Origin: Humibacillus xanthopallidus
Lineage (GTDB): Bacteria; Actinomycetota; Actinomycetes; Actinomycetales; Dermatophilaceae
Length of the DNA: 64,000 nt
Assembly: GCF_006717145.1 (NCBI RefSeq)
Contig: NZ_VFQF01000001.1
Span: forward strand, 1,798,001 to 1,862,000
Direction of reading: 5' to 3'
Of this stretch, positions 17,509 to 26,539 are shown piece after piece. How positions within the stretch are numbered: the first letter of the stretch is position 1; every line of letters begins with the position of its first letter. The notes below the pieces were generated by a model, which saw only the letters and a program-made list of their open reading frames with translations, was not told the DNA's origin and did not search any database. The position numbers and the translations under genes are program-made.

Positions 17509-18347
17509 AGCTCGCCACCCTCCGCAACGCCGACGGCACGACCGAGGCCGTCCGCGTCGACGGCACGACCGCAACCCCTCTCGGCGCACCTGACGTGGGT
17601 TCGCTTCTGGCCCAGCCGAACTGGCGCGAGCACGCCGAAGCGGCAGCCGGCGCGACGGTCGACCTCGGCGCGGCGGCATACGCCCCCGTCGTGACCCGGC
17701 CCGGCAAGGTCGTCTGCGTCGGGCTCAACTACCGCACCCACATCCTCGAGATGGGTCGGGACCTGCCGCAGTTCCCGACCCTCTTCAGCAAGTACGCCGA
17801 GACCCTCATCGGTGCGCACGACGACATCCAGCGGCCCGTCGAGACCGACGAGCTCGACTGGGAGTGCGAGCTCGCCGTCATCATCGGTGCACCCGTGCGG
17901 CGCGCGACGACCGCGGAGGCAGAGGCGGCGATCGCCGGCTTCGCGACCCTCAACGACATCACCGCGCGCGACTGGCAGTTCCGCACCAAGGAGTGGCTCC
18001 AGGGCAAGAACTGGGAGGCGACGACCCCGGTCGGCCCCTGGCTCGTCACGCCCGACGAGCTGCCCGGCGGCGTGCGGCCGACGCTGGCCATCCGCACCGA
18101 GGTCGACGGCGAGGTCGTGCAGGACGACACCACGAGCGACCTGCTCTTCGACCCCGTCGCGCTCGTCGAGTACATCTCGACGATGATCACGCTCCAGCCC
18201 GGCGACCTCATCGCCTCCGGGACCCCCGGCGGGGTCGGGCACGCCCGCAAGCCCGCGCGCTACCTCACGGCCGGCCAGAAGGTCGTCACCGAGGTCGAGG
18301 GCCTCGGCCGCTGCGAGAACCTCGTCGTGGACGACGGGCGAGACTGA
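17505..18347 (+). CDS. genF: Fumarylpyruvate hydrolase (FAH family)
   Basis: A 280-residue fumarylacetoacetase-fold hydrolase. Conserved pieces are KVVCVGLNYRTHILEMG, the ELDWECELAVIIG metal-binding acidic cluster, GFATLNDITARDWQ, KNWEATTPVGPWLVTPDE and LIASGTPGGVGHARKPARYL. It should split fumarylpyruvate into fumarate and pyruvate, the last step of the mycothiol-dependent gentisate route. It is coupled to its neighbours: ATGA overlap with genD and TGATG with genM. Sequence alone does not separate it from other FAH hydrolases, but the operon does. Confidence 0.9.
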   Translation: MKLATLRNADGTTEAVRVDGTTATPLGAPDVGSLLAQPNWREHAEAAAGATVDLGAAAYAPVVTRPGKVVCVGLNYRTHILEMGRDLPQFPTLFSKYAETLIGAHDDIQRPVETDELDWECELAVIIGAPVRRATTAEAEAAIAGFATLNDITARDWQFRTKEWLQGKNWEATTPVGPWLVTPDELPGGVRPTLAIRTEVDGEVVQDDTTSDLLFDPVALVEYISTMITLQPGDLIASGTPGGVGHARKPARYLTAGQKVVTEVEGLGRCENLVVDDGRD

Positions 18348-19057
18348 TGTCCCCCTCGCACGCGCAGGCCCTCGGCTGGATGCACGAGGGCACGGAGCTC
18401 TTCCTCAAGGCGCTCGAGAGCCTCGACGACGAGACGCTCGGCGCTCCCGGACCCCTGCCCGGCTGGACGGGAAAGCACGTCGTCGCCCACGTGGCCGCGA
18501 ACGCCGAAGCGCTCGGCAACCTCGTGCACTGGGCGAGCACGGGCGAGGAGACGCCGATGTACTCCTCCCCCGAGCAGCGGAACGCCGACATCGACGCGGG
18601 GTCGCAGCGGCCTGTGGACGACCTGCGACGCTGGCCGGCCGCATCGGCCGGCAGACTGGCAGAGTCCCTCAACACGCTCGCCCCGGAGCAGTGGGCGCGT
18701 GAGGTCCGCACCGCCCAGGGCCGCACCGTCCCGGCGACGGAGATCGCGTGGATGCGCTCCCGCGAGGTCATGGTCCACGCCGTCGACCTCGGCGGGGCGG
18801 TGACCTTCGCCGACCTGCCCGCCGCCTTCGACGCGGCCCTGCTCGACGACGTCGCCGCGAAGCGCTCGACGGGTGCGGACGGCCCCGCCCTCGTGCTCGC
18901 GCCGGTCGACGACGACCGCACGTGGGCCGTCGCGGGAGCCGGCCGGCCGGCGACCGTCCGTGGCCCGCTCGCGCAGCTCACGGCATACCTCAGCGGCCGA
19001 CCGGCCACCGGACTGCACGCCGACGACGGCGTGCCCACCCTCCCCCGCTGGCTCTGA
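18347..19057 (+). CDS. genM: Mycothiol-dependent maleylpyruvate isomerase
   Basis: A 236-residue MDMPI protein, isomerising maleylpyruvate to fumarylpyruvate with mycothiol as cofactor. It has the N-terminal DinB-like four-helix bundle (GTELFLKALESL, LPGWTGKHVVAHVAANAEALGN, IAWMRSREVMVHAVDLGG) with the conserved metal-binding histidines, then the small C-terminal alpha/beta domain. Presence of this isomerase instead of a glutathione-dependent one fits an actinobacterial host. Its start overlaps the genF stop by one base. Confidence 0.9.
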   Translation: MSPSHAQALGWMHEGTELFLKALESLDDETLGAPGPLPGWTGKHVVAHVAANAEALGNLVHWASTGEETPMYSSPEQRNADIDAGSQRPVDDLRRWPAASAGRLAESLNTLAPEQWAREVRTAQGRTVPATEIAWMRSREVMVHAVDLGGAVTFADLPAAFDAALLDDVAAKRSTGADGPALVLAPVDDDRTWAVAGAGRPATVRGPLAQLTAYLSGRPATGLHADDGVPTLPRWL

Positions 19058-19084
19058 CCGCGGTTGTTCTCGAAAGGACTTGTC

Positions 19085-20389
19085 ATGACCATTCTCAGCA
19101 CGGACGTCGCCGAGGTCGCCGACGTCACGAACGGCGCCGGCGCCCCTGACGTCATCGTCGTCGGCGGCGGCATCGGCGGACTCGCCAACGCCCTCGCCCT
19201 CACCCAGAAGGGCCTGCGCGTGCGGGTCCTCGAGCGGGCGGCCGAGTTCGGCGAGGTCGGCGCCGGCCTCCAGATCGCCCCGAACTGCACCCGCATCCTC
19301 GAGCACTGGGGACTGCTCGACGAGGCGAAGAGCCTCGGCGTCCTCCCGGAGAACATCGTCATGAAGGACGCGGTCGACGGCTCCGAGCTCACCCGGCTCG
19401 ACCTCAAAGATGTCGAGGCGAGGTATGGCGCGCCCTACATGGTCATCCACCGCAGCGACCTGCACGGGACGCTCCTGCGAGCCTGCCAGCGTGCCGGGGT
19501 CGACCTCGTGACCGACGTCGCGGTGACGGGCTACGACCAGCAGGACGGGCGCGCCTCGGCGATCCACGCCGGCGGCCGCGAGACGGCTGCCGTCGTCATT
19601 GCAGCGGACGGGATCCGCTCTGTCGCAAGGCCGCTCCTCGCCGACGACGAGCCGGTCAGCTCGTCCTACGTCGCATACCGCGGAGCGGTGCCCGCGCCGC
19701 AGGTCGAGGCGCTCGGCGTCTCGATGCGCGACGTCGTCGTCTACGTCGGGCCCAAGTGCCACTTCGTGCAGTACCCCCTGCGCGGCGGCGAGATGTTCAA
19801 CCAGGTCGCAGTCTTCGAGTCGCCCAAGGCCCTTGCGGGAGAGTCGGACTGGGGCACCCCCGACGAGCTCGACCACGCCTTCGCCGACACGTGCGAAGAG
19901 GTGCGAGCCGGGCTGCCCCTCATGTGGCGCGACCGCTGGTGGCGGATGTTCGACCGTGAACCGATCCCGACATGGGTCACCGGGCGCATCGCGCTCTCGG
20001 GCGACTCCGCCCACGCACCGCTGCAGTACCTCGCCCAGGGTGCGGTCATGGCGATGGAGGACGCCTACGTCCTCTCGGAGCACATCGGCTCACAGCTCGC
20101 AGCCGGCGCGACAGCCGAGACCCTCGACTGGGACGCCGCCCTCGCGGCCTACGACGCCGTACGCCCCGAACACTGCCGCCGGGTCCTTACGACCGCCCGC
20201 GCCTGGGGCGAGCTGTGGCACCACGTGGGCGACCAGCGGCTCTGGCGCAACGAGGTGATGCGCTCACGCGACGTGCAGGACTACTCCTTCGTCGACTGGC
20301 TCTACGGGCCGACCGCCCTCACCCCCGAGCAAGAGCCCGCGATGTTCGAGCCGCTCGTCGCCCGCGACTCCGTTCCGTCCGGCGTCTGA
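19085..20389 (+). CDS. genH: 3-hydroxybenzoate 6-hydroxylase (FAD monooxygenase)
   Basis: A 434-residue class A flavoprotein monooxygenase turning 3-hydroxybenzoate plus NADH and O2 into gentisate. FAD motifs are VIVVGGGIGGLANALALTQKGL (GxGxxG, about residues 24-45), the DG motif near ADGIRSVARPLL and RIALSGDSAHAPLQYLAQGA (GD motif). The C-terminal tail is WLYGPTALTPEQEP. CGAAAGGACTTGTC precedes ATG 19085. It closes the operon, so the operon encodes uptake and all four enzymes from 3-hydroxybenzoate to fumarate and pyruvate. A salicylate-type hydroxylase is the alternative, but the operon supports 3HB6H. Confidence 0.88.
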   Translation: MTILSTDVAEVADVTNGAGAPDVIVVGGGIGGLANALALTQKGLRVRVLERAAEFGEVGAGLQIAPNCTRILEHWGLLDEAKSLGVLPENIVMKDAVDGSELTRLDLKDVEARYGAPYMVIHRSDLHGTLLRACQRAGVDLVTDVAVTGYDQQDGRASAIHAGGRETAAVVIAADGIRSVARPLLADDEPVSSSYVAYRGAVPAPQVEALGVSMRDVVVYVGPKCHFVQYPLRGGEMFNQVAVFESPKALAGESDWGTPDELDHAFADTCEEVRAGLPLMWRDRWWRMFDREPIPTWVTGRIALSGDSAHAPLQYLAQGAVMAMEDAYVLSEHIGSQLAAGATAETLDWDAALAAYDAVRPEHCRRVLTTARAWGELWHHVGDQRLWRNEVMRSRDVQDYSFVDWLYGPTALTPEQEPAMFEPLVARDSVPSGV

Positions 20390-20898
20390 GCCCGGGACCG
20401 ACGCCCGTCCGACGTCGGGGGGCCTCCGATCCTGCGCCAGTCGGCACAACCGGCGAAGCGCCACTCGGTTCGCCTGGGCGGGGACCGGCCAAGTGACGTC
20501 GGATCAGAACGGCTCGGGTCGGCTTCCGGGTCATGAAGTCGGTCTTGACGAGTATGCGGAACTCAATCGGCGTGCCCCCGAGGACAGGGTCGCATCGAGA
20601 TAAGCGCGCCCTCCTGGGCCTCCGGCTCGTGGCCCCGGCGCTTCAGACGGCGGCCTCTCCTGACGAGCTCGCCACATCACCGTCTACAGCCGTCACTGGG
20701 AGTCACGCCTGATCCGCCGGGCCGCAACCCCCACACATACTCCGCAGTGCAGCTCCTCCGATGCCGAACCACATGGTCGCTCATCCGGGACCAGCAGGTA
20801 CCAGTTCGCGGAGTCACTTGAGTGGCCTTGGTGCAGGTCTGGTGCATGCGCGTCGACGCCGTGGTGCATTTCCGGAGGTCAGCGGCACAGTTGATGGG
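20390..20898. other. 509-base gap without a recognisable gene
   Basis: I see no reading frame with consistent codon use on either strand and no strong hairpin. It lies downstream of genH and, on the other strand, immediately downstream of tRNA-Arg, a place where integrated elements often leave debris. I cannot identify any such remnant. Confidence 0.5.
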
Positions 20899-20971
20899 CG
20901 CCCCCGGCAGGACTCGAACCTGCGACCAAGAGATTAGAAGGCTCTTGCTCTATCCGCTGAGCTACAGGGGC
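20899..20971 (-). tRNA. tRNA-Arg (anticodon TCT)
   Basis: Cloverleaf on the minus strand: acceptor GCCCCTG/CGGGGGC, D-arm GCTC...GAGC, anticodon loop CTTCTAA (TCT, reads AGA) and T-arm GCAGG-TTCGAGT-CCTGC. The last anticodon-stem pair (31-39) is a C-T mismatch. CCA is not encoded. Confidence 0.93.
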
Positions 20972-21027
20972 TCGCCACCCGTGGCGGGCGACGTCCCATG
21001 ATAGGCAAGCGGGGCGGCTGCGCCCGC

Positions 21028-22221
21028 TCAGGTCACGGGAGAGCCGACGAAGTCGCGACGGTGCGCCGTGATCGACTCGAGCAGGACCAGCTCTCGCTGG
21101 GAGGCGTCGCCCTCGGCGGTGCCGTGGACCAGCCTCGAGCGCAGCAGGGCGAGATCGCTCGCGCTGTCCTGGAAGGCCTGCATCGAGCGCTTCGCGGCGG
21201 TGCCGCCGGCCCTGCGGGCCCACGCCCGGGCGTCGCGTCGCTGGGCGAGCGAGGAGAGCATCGCCACCTCGCCGTGCGTGAGCCAGCCCGCATCGGCATA
21301 GGGCGAGAGGTACTGCCCGATCAGGCGACCCTCCCGGCGGCGCAGCCACACGACGAAGCCGATGAAGGCGAGGAAGAGCGGCACCTGGTAGGTGAGGTAG
21401 GCCTCGACGAAGCCCTCGAGGCCCGCGAGGGTGGAGAAGTTCCACAGCCCGTGCAGGAGCATCGCGCAGAACCAGCCGCCGAGCACCGCGAGGACCCGCA
21501 CGAGCGGCCGTCGTGCGGTGACGGCGATGCCGATGCCGATGCCGGTGAGGGCTGTGAAGAGCGGGTGCCCGAACGGGCCCATGATCCCGCGCACGATGAA
21601 GGTGCCGGTGAGGCCCTCGTCTCCGTAGAGGTCGTAGGCACGTCCGAGGTAGAGGATGTTCTCGCTGAAGGCGAAGCCGGCACCGATGATGCCGCCGTAG
21701 ACGATCCCGTCGATGATCCCGTCGAACTCGCGGCGCCGCAGCAGGTAGATGAGCAGGATCCCGAGCCCCTTGAGGGTCTCCTCGGTGAACGGCGCGAGGT
21801 AGACGGCGCCGGTCGCGAAGGGGTCGGTCCAGCGGGACTCGACGAGCAGGCGCAGCCCGTAGGTGTTGAGGAAGAAGGCGCCGACGACAGCGACGAGCGC
21901 GCCCCACAGGAACGCGAAGACGAGGTAGCGGGCCGGCTCGGCCTCGTAGCGGTCGAGCCAGAGCAGGGTCGGCACGATGATGAGGAGCGGGATGACCGAC
22001 AGGAGCGCGGCCGTCACGATGGTCTGCGCCGTCAGCCGGTCACCGAGGATGATGAGCAGGACGAGCAGGGCGACAAGGAAGACCGCGCCGACGACACCGA
22101 TGGTGATCGCCGTGCGCAGCATCGGTCGTCGGGTCGGGTTGGGCAGCGGACTCCATTGCGGCTGCTGGGCATTCGCTCCCCCGCCGCTCGGCTGACCGGT
22201 CGTCACGTCCCCTGAGGTCAT
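21028..22221 (-). CDS. PrsW-family intramembrane metalloprotease
   Basis: A 397-residue membrane protein of the PrsW family (site-1 proteases such as the anti-sigma-W protease). About eight hydrophobic segments; the active-site motifs are [12 protein letters not shown] (EExxK), [27 protein letters not shown] and [11 protein letters not shown], carrying the Glu and His residues thought to bind zinc. A cytoplasmic C-terminal tail of about 100 residues follows. A Pro/Gln-rich N-terminus of 30 residues precedes the first helix. The mRNA looks leaderless: TAGCCT ends six bases before ATG 22221. Its target is unknown. Confidence 0.87.
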   Translation of the reverse strand: MTSGDVTTGQPSGGGANAQQPQWSPLPNPTRRPMLRTAITIGVVGAVFLVALLVLLIILGDRLTAQTIVTAALLSVIPLLIIVPTLLWLDRYEAEPARYLVFAFLWGALVAVVGAFFLNTYGLRLLVESRWTDPFATGAVYLAPFTEETLKGLGILLIYLLRRREFDGIIDGIVYGGIIGAGFAFSENILYLGRAYDLYGDEGLTGTFIVRGIMGPFGHPLFTALTGIGIGIAVTARRPLVRVLAVLGGWFCAMLLHGLWNFSTLAGLEGFVEAYLTYQVPLFLAFIGFVVWLRRREGRLIGQYLSPYADAGWLTHGEVAMLSSLAQRRDARAWARRAGGTAAKRSMQAFQDSASDLALLRSRLVHGTAEGDASQRELVLLESITAHRRDFVGSPVT

Positions 22222-22227
22222 CCCCGC

Positions 22228-22293
22228 AGGCTAGTGCAGTCCTGCGCGCCCCGGGTCGAGCCGACCGGCGATGGCACCGGGTGCCTTTATGGT
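22228..22293. promoter_or_regulatory. Back-to-back leaderless promoters of the PrsW-like gene and orn
   Basis: On the minus strand TAGCCT (22233-22228) ends six bases before ATG 22221; on the plus strand TATGGT (22288-22293) ends six bases before GTG 22300. Both place transcription starts at the first base of the start codon. Confidence 0.6.
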
Positions 22294-22299
22294 GGAGCC

Positions 22300-22923
22300 G
22301 TGAGCGACTCCAACCACAGGGCCATGGCAGACCGGATCGTCTGGATCGACTGCGAGATGACTGGTCTCTCTCTGCGCGCAGACGCGCTGGTCGAGGTCGC
22401 GGCGCTCGTCACGGACTTCGAGCTCAACCAGCTCGGAGACGGCATCGACGTCGTCATCAAGCCGCCGGCCGAGGCGCTCGAGCAGATGGACCCCTTCGTC
22501 CGCGACATGCACACGACTTCAGGCCTCATCACCGAGTTCGACTCGGGGGTGACGCTGCAGGAGGCCGAGCACATCGTGCTCGACTACATCCGCACCTTCG
22601 TGCCCGAGCCGCGCAAGGCCCCCCTCGGCGGCAACACGGTCGCCACCGACCGCGGCTTCCTCCTGCGCGACATGCCCGACCTCGAGGCCTACCTCCACTA
22701 CCGCATCATCGACGTCAGCTCGATCAAGGAGCTGTCGCGCCGGTGGTATCCGCGGGTCTACTTCAACGCTCCCAAGAAGTCGGGCGGCCACCGGGCGCTC
22801 GCCGACATCCGTGAGTCGATCGCCGAGCTGCGTTACTACCGCCAGGCCGTCTTCGTGCCCCAGCCCGGTCCGGACAGCGCGACCGCGAAGGCGCTCGCGC
22901 AGCCCCACGTCATCGAGCACTGA
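22300..22923 (+). CDS. orn: Oligoribonuclease
   Basis: A 207-residue DEDDh 3'-5' exonuclease that degrades 2-5-nt RNAs and pGpG. Exo I is [11 protein letters not shown], Exo II lies around [14 protein letters not shown], and Exo III is [14 protein letters not shown] with the catalytic His. I take GTG 22300 as start because a TATGGT -10 box ends six bases upstream, as for other leaderless genes here. The more conservative ATG at 22324 gives the usual [12 protein letters not shown] opening. Single gene, followed by a long palindrome. Confidence 0.93.
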   Translation: MSDSNHRAMADRIVWIDCEMTGLSLRADALVEVAALVTDFELNQLGDGIDVVIKPPAEALEQMDPFVRDMHTTSGLITEFDSGVTLQEAEHIVLDYIRTFVPEPRKAPLGGNTVATDRGFLLRDMPDLEAYLHYRIIDVSSIKELSRRWYPRVYFNAPKKSGGHRALADIRESIAELRYYRQAVFVPQPGPDSATAKALAQPHVIEH

Positions 22924-22926
22924 CCC

Positions 22927-23019
22927 GGCCGGACGGCATACGGGCGGGTTGCGGAGGCTGACGGGCGGCCTGGCGGGCGGCTCGGGAGGGCTTCCGAGAA
23001 GCCCGTATGCCGTCCGGCC
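22927..23019 (+). terminator. Long inverted repeat downstream of orn
   Basis: GGCCGGACGGCATACGGGC at 22927-22945 is the exact reverse complement of 23001-23019, with 55 bases between. It begins four bases after the orn stop, so it may act as a terminator. The GTATGCCGTCC core recurs in palindromes at 45277-45312 and 47263-47299. Confidence 0.6.
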
Positions 23020-23111
23020 CGGGGTGGTCATCACCACCCTCGGGCAGCCTGTACGATTGTCGACGCAGTCCCACGACGCCGAGCCTCCAGGCCCGGCTCG
23101 TCCTGTGCATG

Positions 23112-23187
23112 GTGGGTGTAGCTCAGCTGGTAGAGCACCTGGTTGTGGTCCAGGTGGCCGCGGGTTCAAGTCCCGTCACTCACCCCA
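23112..23187 (+). tRNA. tRNA-His (anticodon GTG)
   Basis: Acceptor GTGGGTG/CACTCAC with one G-T pair; anticodon loop with GTG; T-arm CGGGTTCAAGTCCCG. The base before position 1 is G (23111) opposite C73, the G-1:C73 pair diagnostic of tRNA-His. CCA is encoded at 23185-23187. Confidence 0.96.
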
Positions 23188-23212
23188 TGGTTCCTGTTCG
23201 GTCAGGACGAAT

Positions 23213-23254
23213 CTGTGGCCCGCCACCCTCTCTGACGAGGGTGGCGGGCCACAG
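23213..23254 (+). terminator. Perfect 18-bp hairpin terminator after tRNA-His
   Basis: CTGTGGCCCGCCACCCTC at 23213-23230 pairs perfectly with 23237-23254 around the loop TCTGAC. It starts 25 bases after the tRNA. Confidence 0.88.
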
Positions 23255-23384
23255 ACGTCTCCGGCCCGGGTGCTGTGTCTGCCGGCCTTCTCTGCGGCGG
23301 CCCAGGGCTAGGCTGGTGCTCAGCGGAGGCTCGCGCCGGGCGCTCGGGACGGGCGCCGGCGCCTCCGTCCGGAGAGGGAGTGCG

Positions 23385-23930
23385 ATGACCCGTCACGAGA
23401 CGCCGCCGCAGCCCGCGCCGTCGCGCATGACCGAGTTCCAAGGCCACCCGCTGGTCGTGGCCGTCACCGAGAAGCCGGAGCCTCTCGTCGTGCTCACGGC
23501 CGCGTCGCTGGCGCGAGCGACCGGCGCAGACGCGCTCTACCTCGCCTTCGCCGACCCCTCGCGCTACGTCGACGAGGAGCTCCCCGACGGGTCGGTCCGC
23601 CACCACTCCATCGACTCGGACCTCGGCGACGAGCTGTGGCCGGACCGGGAGCGCCGGATCATCCACTGGGTGAGCGAGGCGATGAGTGGCTCCGAGACGC
23701 CGTGGCACTTCCGCTACCTCGCCGGGCGGGCGGACCGCGCCCTGACGCACCTCGCGCGTGCCGTCGACGCCGCCGCCTTCGTCGTCGGCACGCAGACGCG
23801 GCCGCACCGGCGGGCCCGCGACTTCGTGGCGCAGTCCCTGTCGATGCAGCTCGCTCACCGCCAGCACCGGCCGGTCCTCGTCGTGCCGCTCGTCGTCGTG
23901 GACTGGCACGCACCGGCGCCGTGGGAGTGA
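23385..23930 (+). CDS. Universal stress protein (UspA) family protein
   Basis: A 181-residue single Usp-like domain. The first strand reads HPLVVAVTEKPEPLVVLTAASLARATGADALYLAF, the helix-strand opening of the fold. The last part, DAAAFVVGTQTRP then QSLSMQLAHRQHRPVLVVPL, corresponds to the GxxG-x9-G-S region, although the canonical ATP-binding glycines are only partly kept. Hence an ATP-independent type is possible. GGAGAGGGAG lies upstream of ATG 23385. Single gene between tRNA genes. Confidence 0.75.
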   Translation: MTRHETPPQPAPSRMTEFQGHPLVVAVTEKPEPLVVLTAASLARATGADALYLAFADPSRYVDEELPDGSVRHHSIDSDLGDELWPDRERRIIHWVSEAMSGSETPWHFRYLAGRADRALTHLARAVDAAAFVVGTQTRPHRRARDFVAQSLSMQLAHRQHRPVLVVPLVVVDWHAPAPWE

Positions 23931-24018
23931 GGGTCTCGTCGGGTCCGGCGCGCGGCTCCGCCCGGGGCCTAGACGATTTTGTGACGGCCCGTGGCGGCTG
24001 CTAACGTTTCCCCTCGTT

Positions 24019-24091
24019 GCGCCGCTAGCTCAATTGGCAGAGCAAGTGACTCTTAATCACTGGGTTCGGGGTTCGAGTCCCTGGCGGCGCA
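24019..24091 (+). tRNA. tRNA-Lys (anticodon CTT)
   Basis: Acceptor GCGCCGC/GCGGCGC, anticodon stem AGTGA/TCACT with loop CTCTTAA, T-arm GGGG-TTCGAGT-CCCT. No encoded CCA. Its 3' end is repeated imperfectly at 41349-41388, so it appears to be the integration site of the island that follows. Confidence 0.96.
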
Positions 24092-24097
24092 CTCGTC
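24058..24097 (+). repeat. Probable attL: 3' end of tRNA-Lys
   Basis: The 40 bases from CACTGGGTTC in the anticodon stem to TCA past the tRNA end recur at 41349-41388 with about four differences. This is the usual attachment-site pattern of tRNA-targeting integrases. Confidence 0.7.
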
Positions 24098-24121
24098 AAG
24101 GCTGGCCACAGCCTCGTCGTT

Positions 24122-24148
24122 GCCCGAGAGTGCTCGTCGCTCTCGGGC
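24122..24148 (+). terminator. Hairpin downstream of tRNA-Lys
   Basis: GCCCGAGAG at 24122-24130 pairs with CTCTCGGGC at 24140-24148 (nine pairs, nine-base loop). Lying inside the island's first bases, it would serve as the current tRNA-Lys terminator. From 24149 to 24479 I see no gene. Confidence 0.65.
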
Positions 24149-24479
24149 TTCGGCGTTCCAAGCACACTTTTACCGTCCGCCTTTGCCTCCAACCGAGGTG
24201 ACAACGGGCACCCACGGGCAGTCGCAACCCAGCACCGATGCTTCGTTTCCGCCCTCACCGGGCGCTTGCAGGCGGAGACGCGCCGTGTGACTCGTATCGC
24301 GAAGGTTCGGGCTGACGTCCGGGTCGCAGCCTGAACCCCACAGCTGAATGCTGCGCCAGCACGCACGGCATCCACCCTCGGCTGGGCGCGGCAGGTGCTG
24401 TCCCATCTGGTCATTTCCGCGGAAGTCCGCGCCCTGACGGGTGGACACTGGTGCCATTCGGGGTCGGGCAGGAGTCCGC

Positions 24480-25496
24480 GTGAGGCGCAGGTTGGGATGC
24501 TGGGGCGTGTGGCTGGTCGCGGCCGCGGCGTCGCTGACGTCCGCGTGTTCGGGTACGACTGCCGTGACCCCGACCCCGACATCGTCGTCGCCCGCTGTCA
24601 CATCGAGCGCGTCTGTCGTTCCTGGGGCGCCGTACCACTGGATCGTCTACCAGCCGGCGCGGGAGGAGGGGCTGCGGATCGCCCGAACGGACGGCGGCGG
24701 CGCCTACTACCAGGTCGACGGGCCTGCCGGTGTGCTGACGAACCCCGACTGGTCACCGGACGGTTCATCTGTCATCTTCGCTGTGCAGCGGGGCGGCTCG
24801 TCGGCCGCGTGGCAGGCCGATGCGGACGGCGGTAACGCGCGCCCCCTTCTGGAGTGTGCTGCCCCGTGCCAGGGGATCTTCGACCCTTCCTTCTCTCCCT
24901 CCGGCTCGGAGATCGCCGTCGCGGCCATGGACCGGACCGGCGCGGCAACCATAGACATCTACCAGCCGGCGACGGGCCACCGTCGCATGATCGCCACCCC
25001 GGCACGCAACGACTTCTTCGCGCAGCCGCGGTACGCCCCGGGCGGCGATCGGCTGGTGGCGGAGCTGTTCCACCGCGACGGCGGCCGTGAGGGGTCCCCG
25101 GTGACCGGGTCGAGTCTCGTCATCGTCGATCTGGCCACGGGGACGGCCGGCAGGCCACTGACCGACCCGCTGCTCCTTGCCGAACACTCCGACTGGGGCG
25201 ACGGCGGACTCATCGTCTTCGACCAGCGTCTGAAGCCGTCCTCCGACACGACAGACGTGTTCACCATCAAGCCCGACGGGTCCGGGCTCACCCGGCTGAC
25301 TCGGTTCGCGGACACAGGTGGCAGTGCAGGCCAACCGTCCTGGACCCCGGACGGACGAGTGCTGTTCACGGTGCAGTCGACGCCGACGGCCGAGTACACA
25401 CTGATGACCATCGACCTGACCGGCCGCCACCTGACACCAGCCATCGACGGCCGCACGGTTGCCGGTGTCCACGCCCGGATGGCCGCCAGAAACTAG
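24480..25496 (+). CDS. TolB-like beta-propeller lipoprotein (PD40 repeats)
   Basis: A 338-residue exported protein. Signal peptide of about 30 residues ends in the lipobox SLTSAC, then a Thr/Ser/Pro-rich tether. The mature part has WD40-like PD40 repeats: NPDWSPDGSSVIFAV, DPSFSPSGSEIAVAA, QPRYAPGGDRLVAEL, SDWGDGGLIVFDQ and QPSWTPDGRVLFTV. These form a propeller as in TolB, probably for protein or glycan binding on the outer face of the membrane. CAGGAG six bases before GTG 24480 sets the start. No operon partner; the function is unknown. Confidence 0.8.
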   Translation: MRRRLGCWGVWLVAAAASLTSACSGTTAVTPTPTSSSPAVTSSASVVPGAPYHWIVYQPAREEGLRIARTDGGGAYYQVDGPAGVLTNPDWSPDGSSVIFAVQRGGSSAAWQADADGGNARPLLECAAPCQGIFDPSFSPSGSEIAVAAMDRTGAATIDIYQPATGHRRMIATPARNDFFAQPRYAPGGDRLVAELFHRDGGREGSPVTGSSLVIVDLATGTAGRPLTDPLLLAEHSDWGDGGLIVFDQRLKPSSDTTDVFTIKPDGSGLTRLTRFADTGGSAGQPSWTPDGRVLFTVQSTPTAEYTLMTIDLTGRHLTPAIDGRTVAGVHARMAARN

Positions 25497-25806
25497 GACC
25501 AGCGGGTTGCTCGACCACCACCGGACGAGCACAGCGGCCGGCACCCGTGAGCCGCCGCGAGTGACAGCAACGTCTCCTCAGGCTGCGCTCGCCGAGTCGC
25601 GCCAGAACGGCGAGCACACTGCGACACCTGCCCCACTCATCGCAGTCGAGCAGCGGTGGGTCGTCTGGCCCGACACCACCCAGTCTGAGAGCGGCGGGGC
25701 TGGCATCGTCCTCGGCGGGAGGGTCGTACGTGCCCTCGACCGAGGCCCTGGCGCCTGCGGCACACCGGCCACGAAGCGGCAGTGTCCGGGCAGCCGCGGG
25801 TCGGCC
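25497..25806. other. 310-base gap between convergent genes
   Basis: No reading frame with plausible codon use and no strong hairpin is visible here. Confidence 0.45.
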
Positions 25807-26334
25807 TCAGGAACCAGAACGGTGGAGCAGTCTGTCTGTAGTGGCCAACACCCGGAAGGCAGCACGTTGCAGGGGGACGGGCGGCCCGGCCAAGTACATG
25901 TCGTGAGCGAGACCCAGCCGGGCCGAGACCGGCAGCGAGGGCATGCCCTTGGAGTTCACGCGACCCTCGCGGGCGAGACGGAAGAACTCATCGAAGAACT
26001 GCTCGATGCCATCGCCTGGCGTGAAGGTGATGCGCACTCTGGCCGCCGCGCCACCGTACGGAGCCCACGCGTGCGGGTTGCCAGCAGGCACGACGACGGT
26101 CTCACCCGGGCCGCACATCGATTCCTCACCTCGGCATCGCAGCAGGATGCGGCCTTCGAGGACCTGGAACTTCTCCTCTTGGGAACGATGAATGTGCTCG
26201 GCCGCCAAGAATGCAGTGGGGCTCAGCTCGAGGTCCATTTCGGCGAGCGCACCGCCGGTCTGTTCGCTCGTCCGCACGAACGTGATTCGCTCCCCGGTGA
26301 CCGGGTTCTCAATCACATCACCGACGTTGAACAT
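25807..26334 (-). CDS. Cupin-domain protein
   Basis: A 175-residue protein with one cupin barrel: AEHIHRSQEEKFQVLEGRILLR is the first metal motif (two His and Glu) and VVPAGNPHAWAPYGG the second (His). A C-terminal helix region of about 70 residues follows (GDGIEQFFDEFFRLAREGRV). The predicted metal ligands are intact, so an enzymatic or sensing role is possible. TAGGTT (26346-26341) ends six bases before the second of two ATG codons; I therefore start at 26334 instead of 26337. Confidence 0.78.
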   Translation of the reverse strand: MFNVGDVIENPVTGERITFVRTSEQTGGALAEMDLELSPTAFLAAEHIHRSQEEKFQVLEGRILLRCRGEESMCGPGETVVVPAGNPHAWAPYGGAAARVRITFTPGDGIEQFFDEFFRLAREGRVNSKGMPSLPVSARLGLAHDMYLAGPPVPLQRAAFRVLATTDRLLHRSGS

Positions 26335-26527
26335 CATCGGAACCTAACAGAGCTCGGCCCGGCTCGTCCCATATGCGCTGATTTCACGCGCCGCAAGCGA
26401 GACGCCGAGCCGAGAAGCTGAGCACGCCCCTGACTGGGACTGCGCGACTTACCGCCGCCAGCCGGGCGCACATCCCGAATCCCACGCCCGGGGGTCGGGG
26501 GTCCGGGCGACGGTCTACTCGTCTGCA

Positions 26528-26533
26528 TATAGT
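26528..26533 (+). promoter_or_regulatory. -10 box for leaderless CPBP gene
   Basis: TATAGT is followed by six bases and then ATG 26540; no Shine-Dalgarno is present. Confidence 0.6.
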
Positions 26534-26539
26534 CACGGA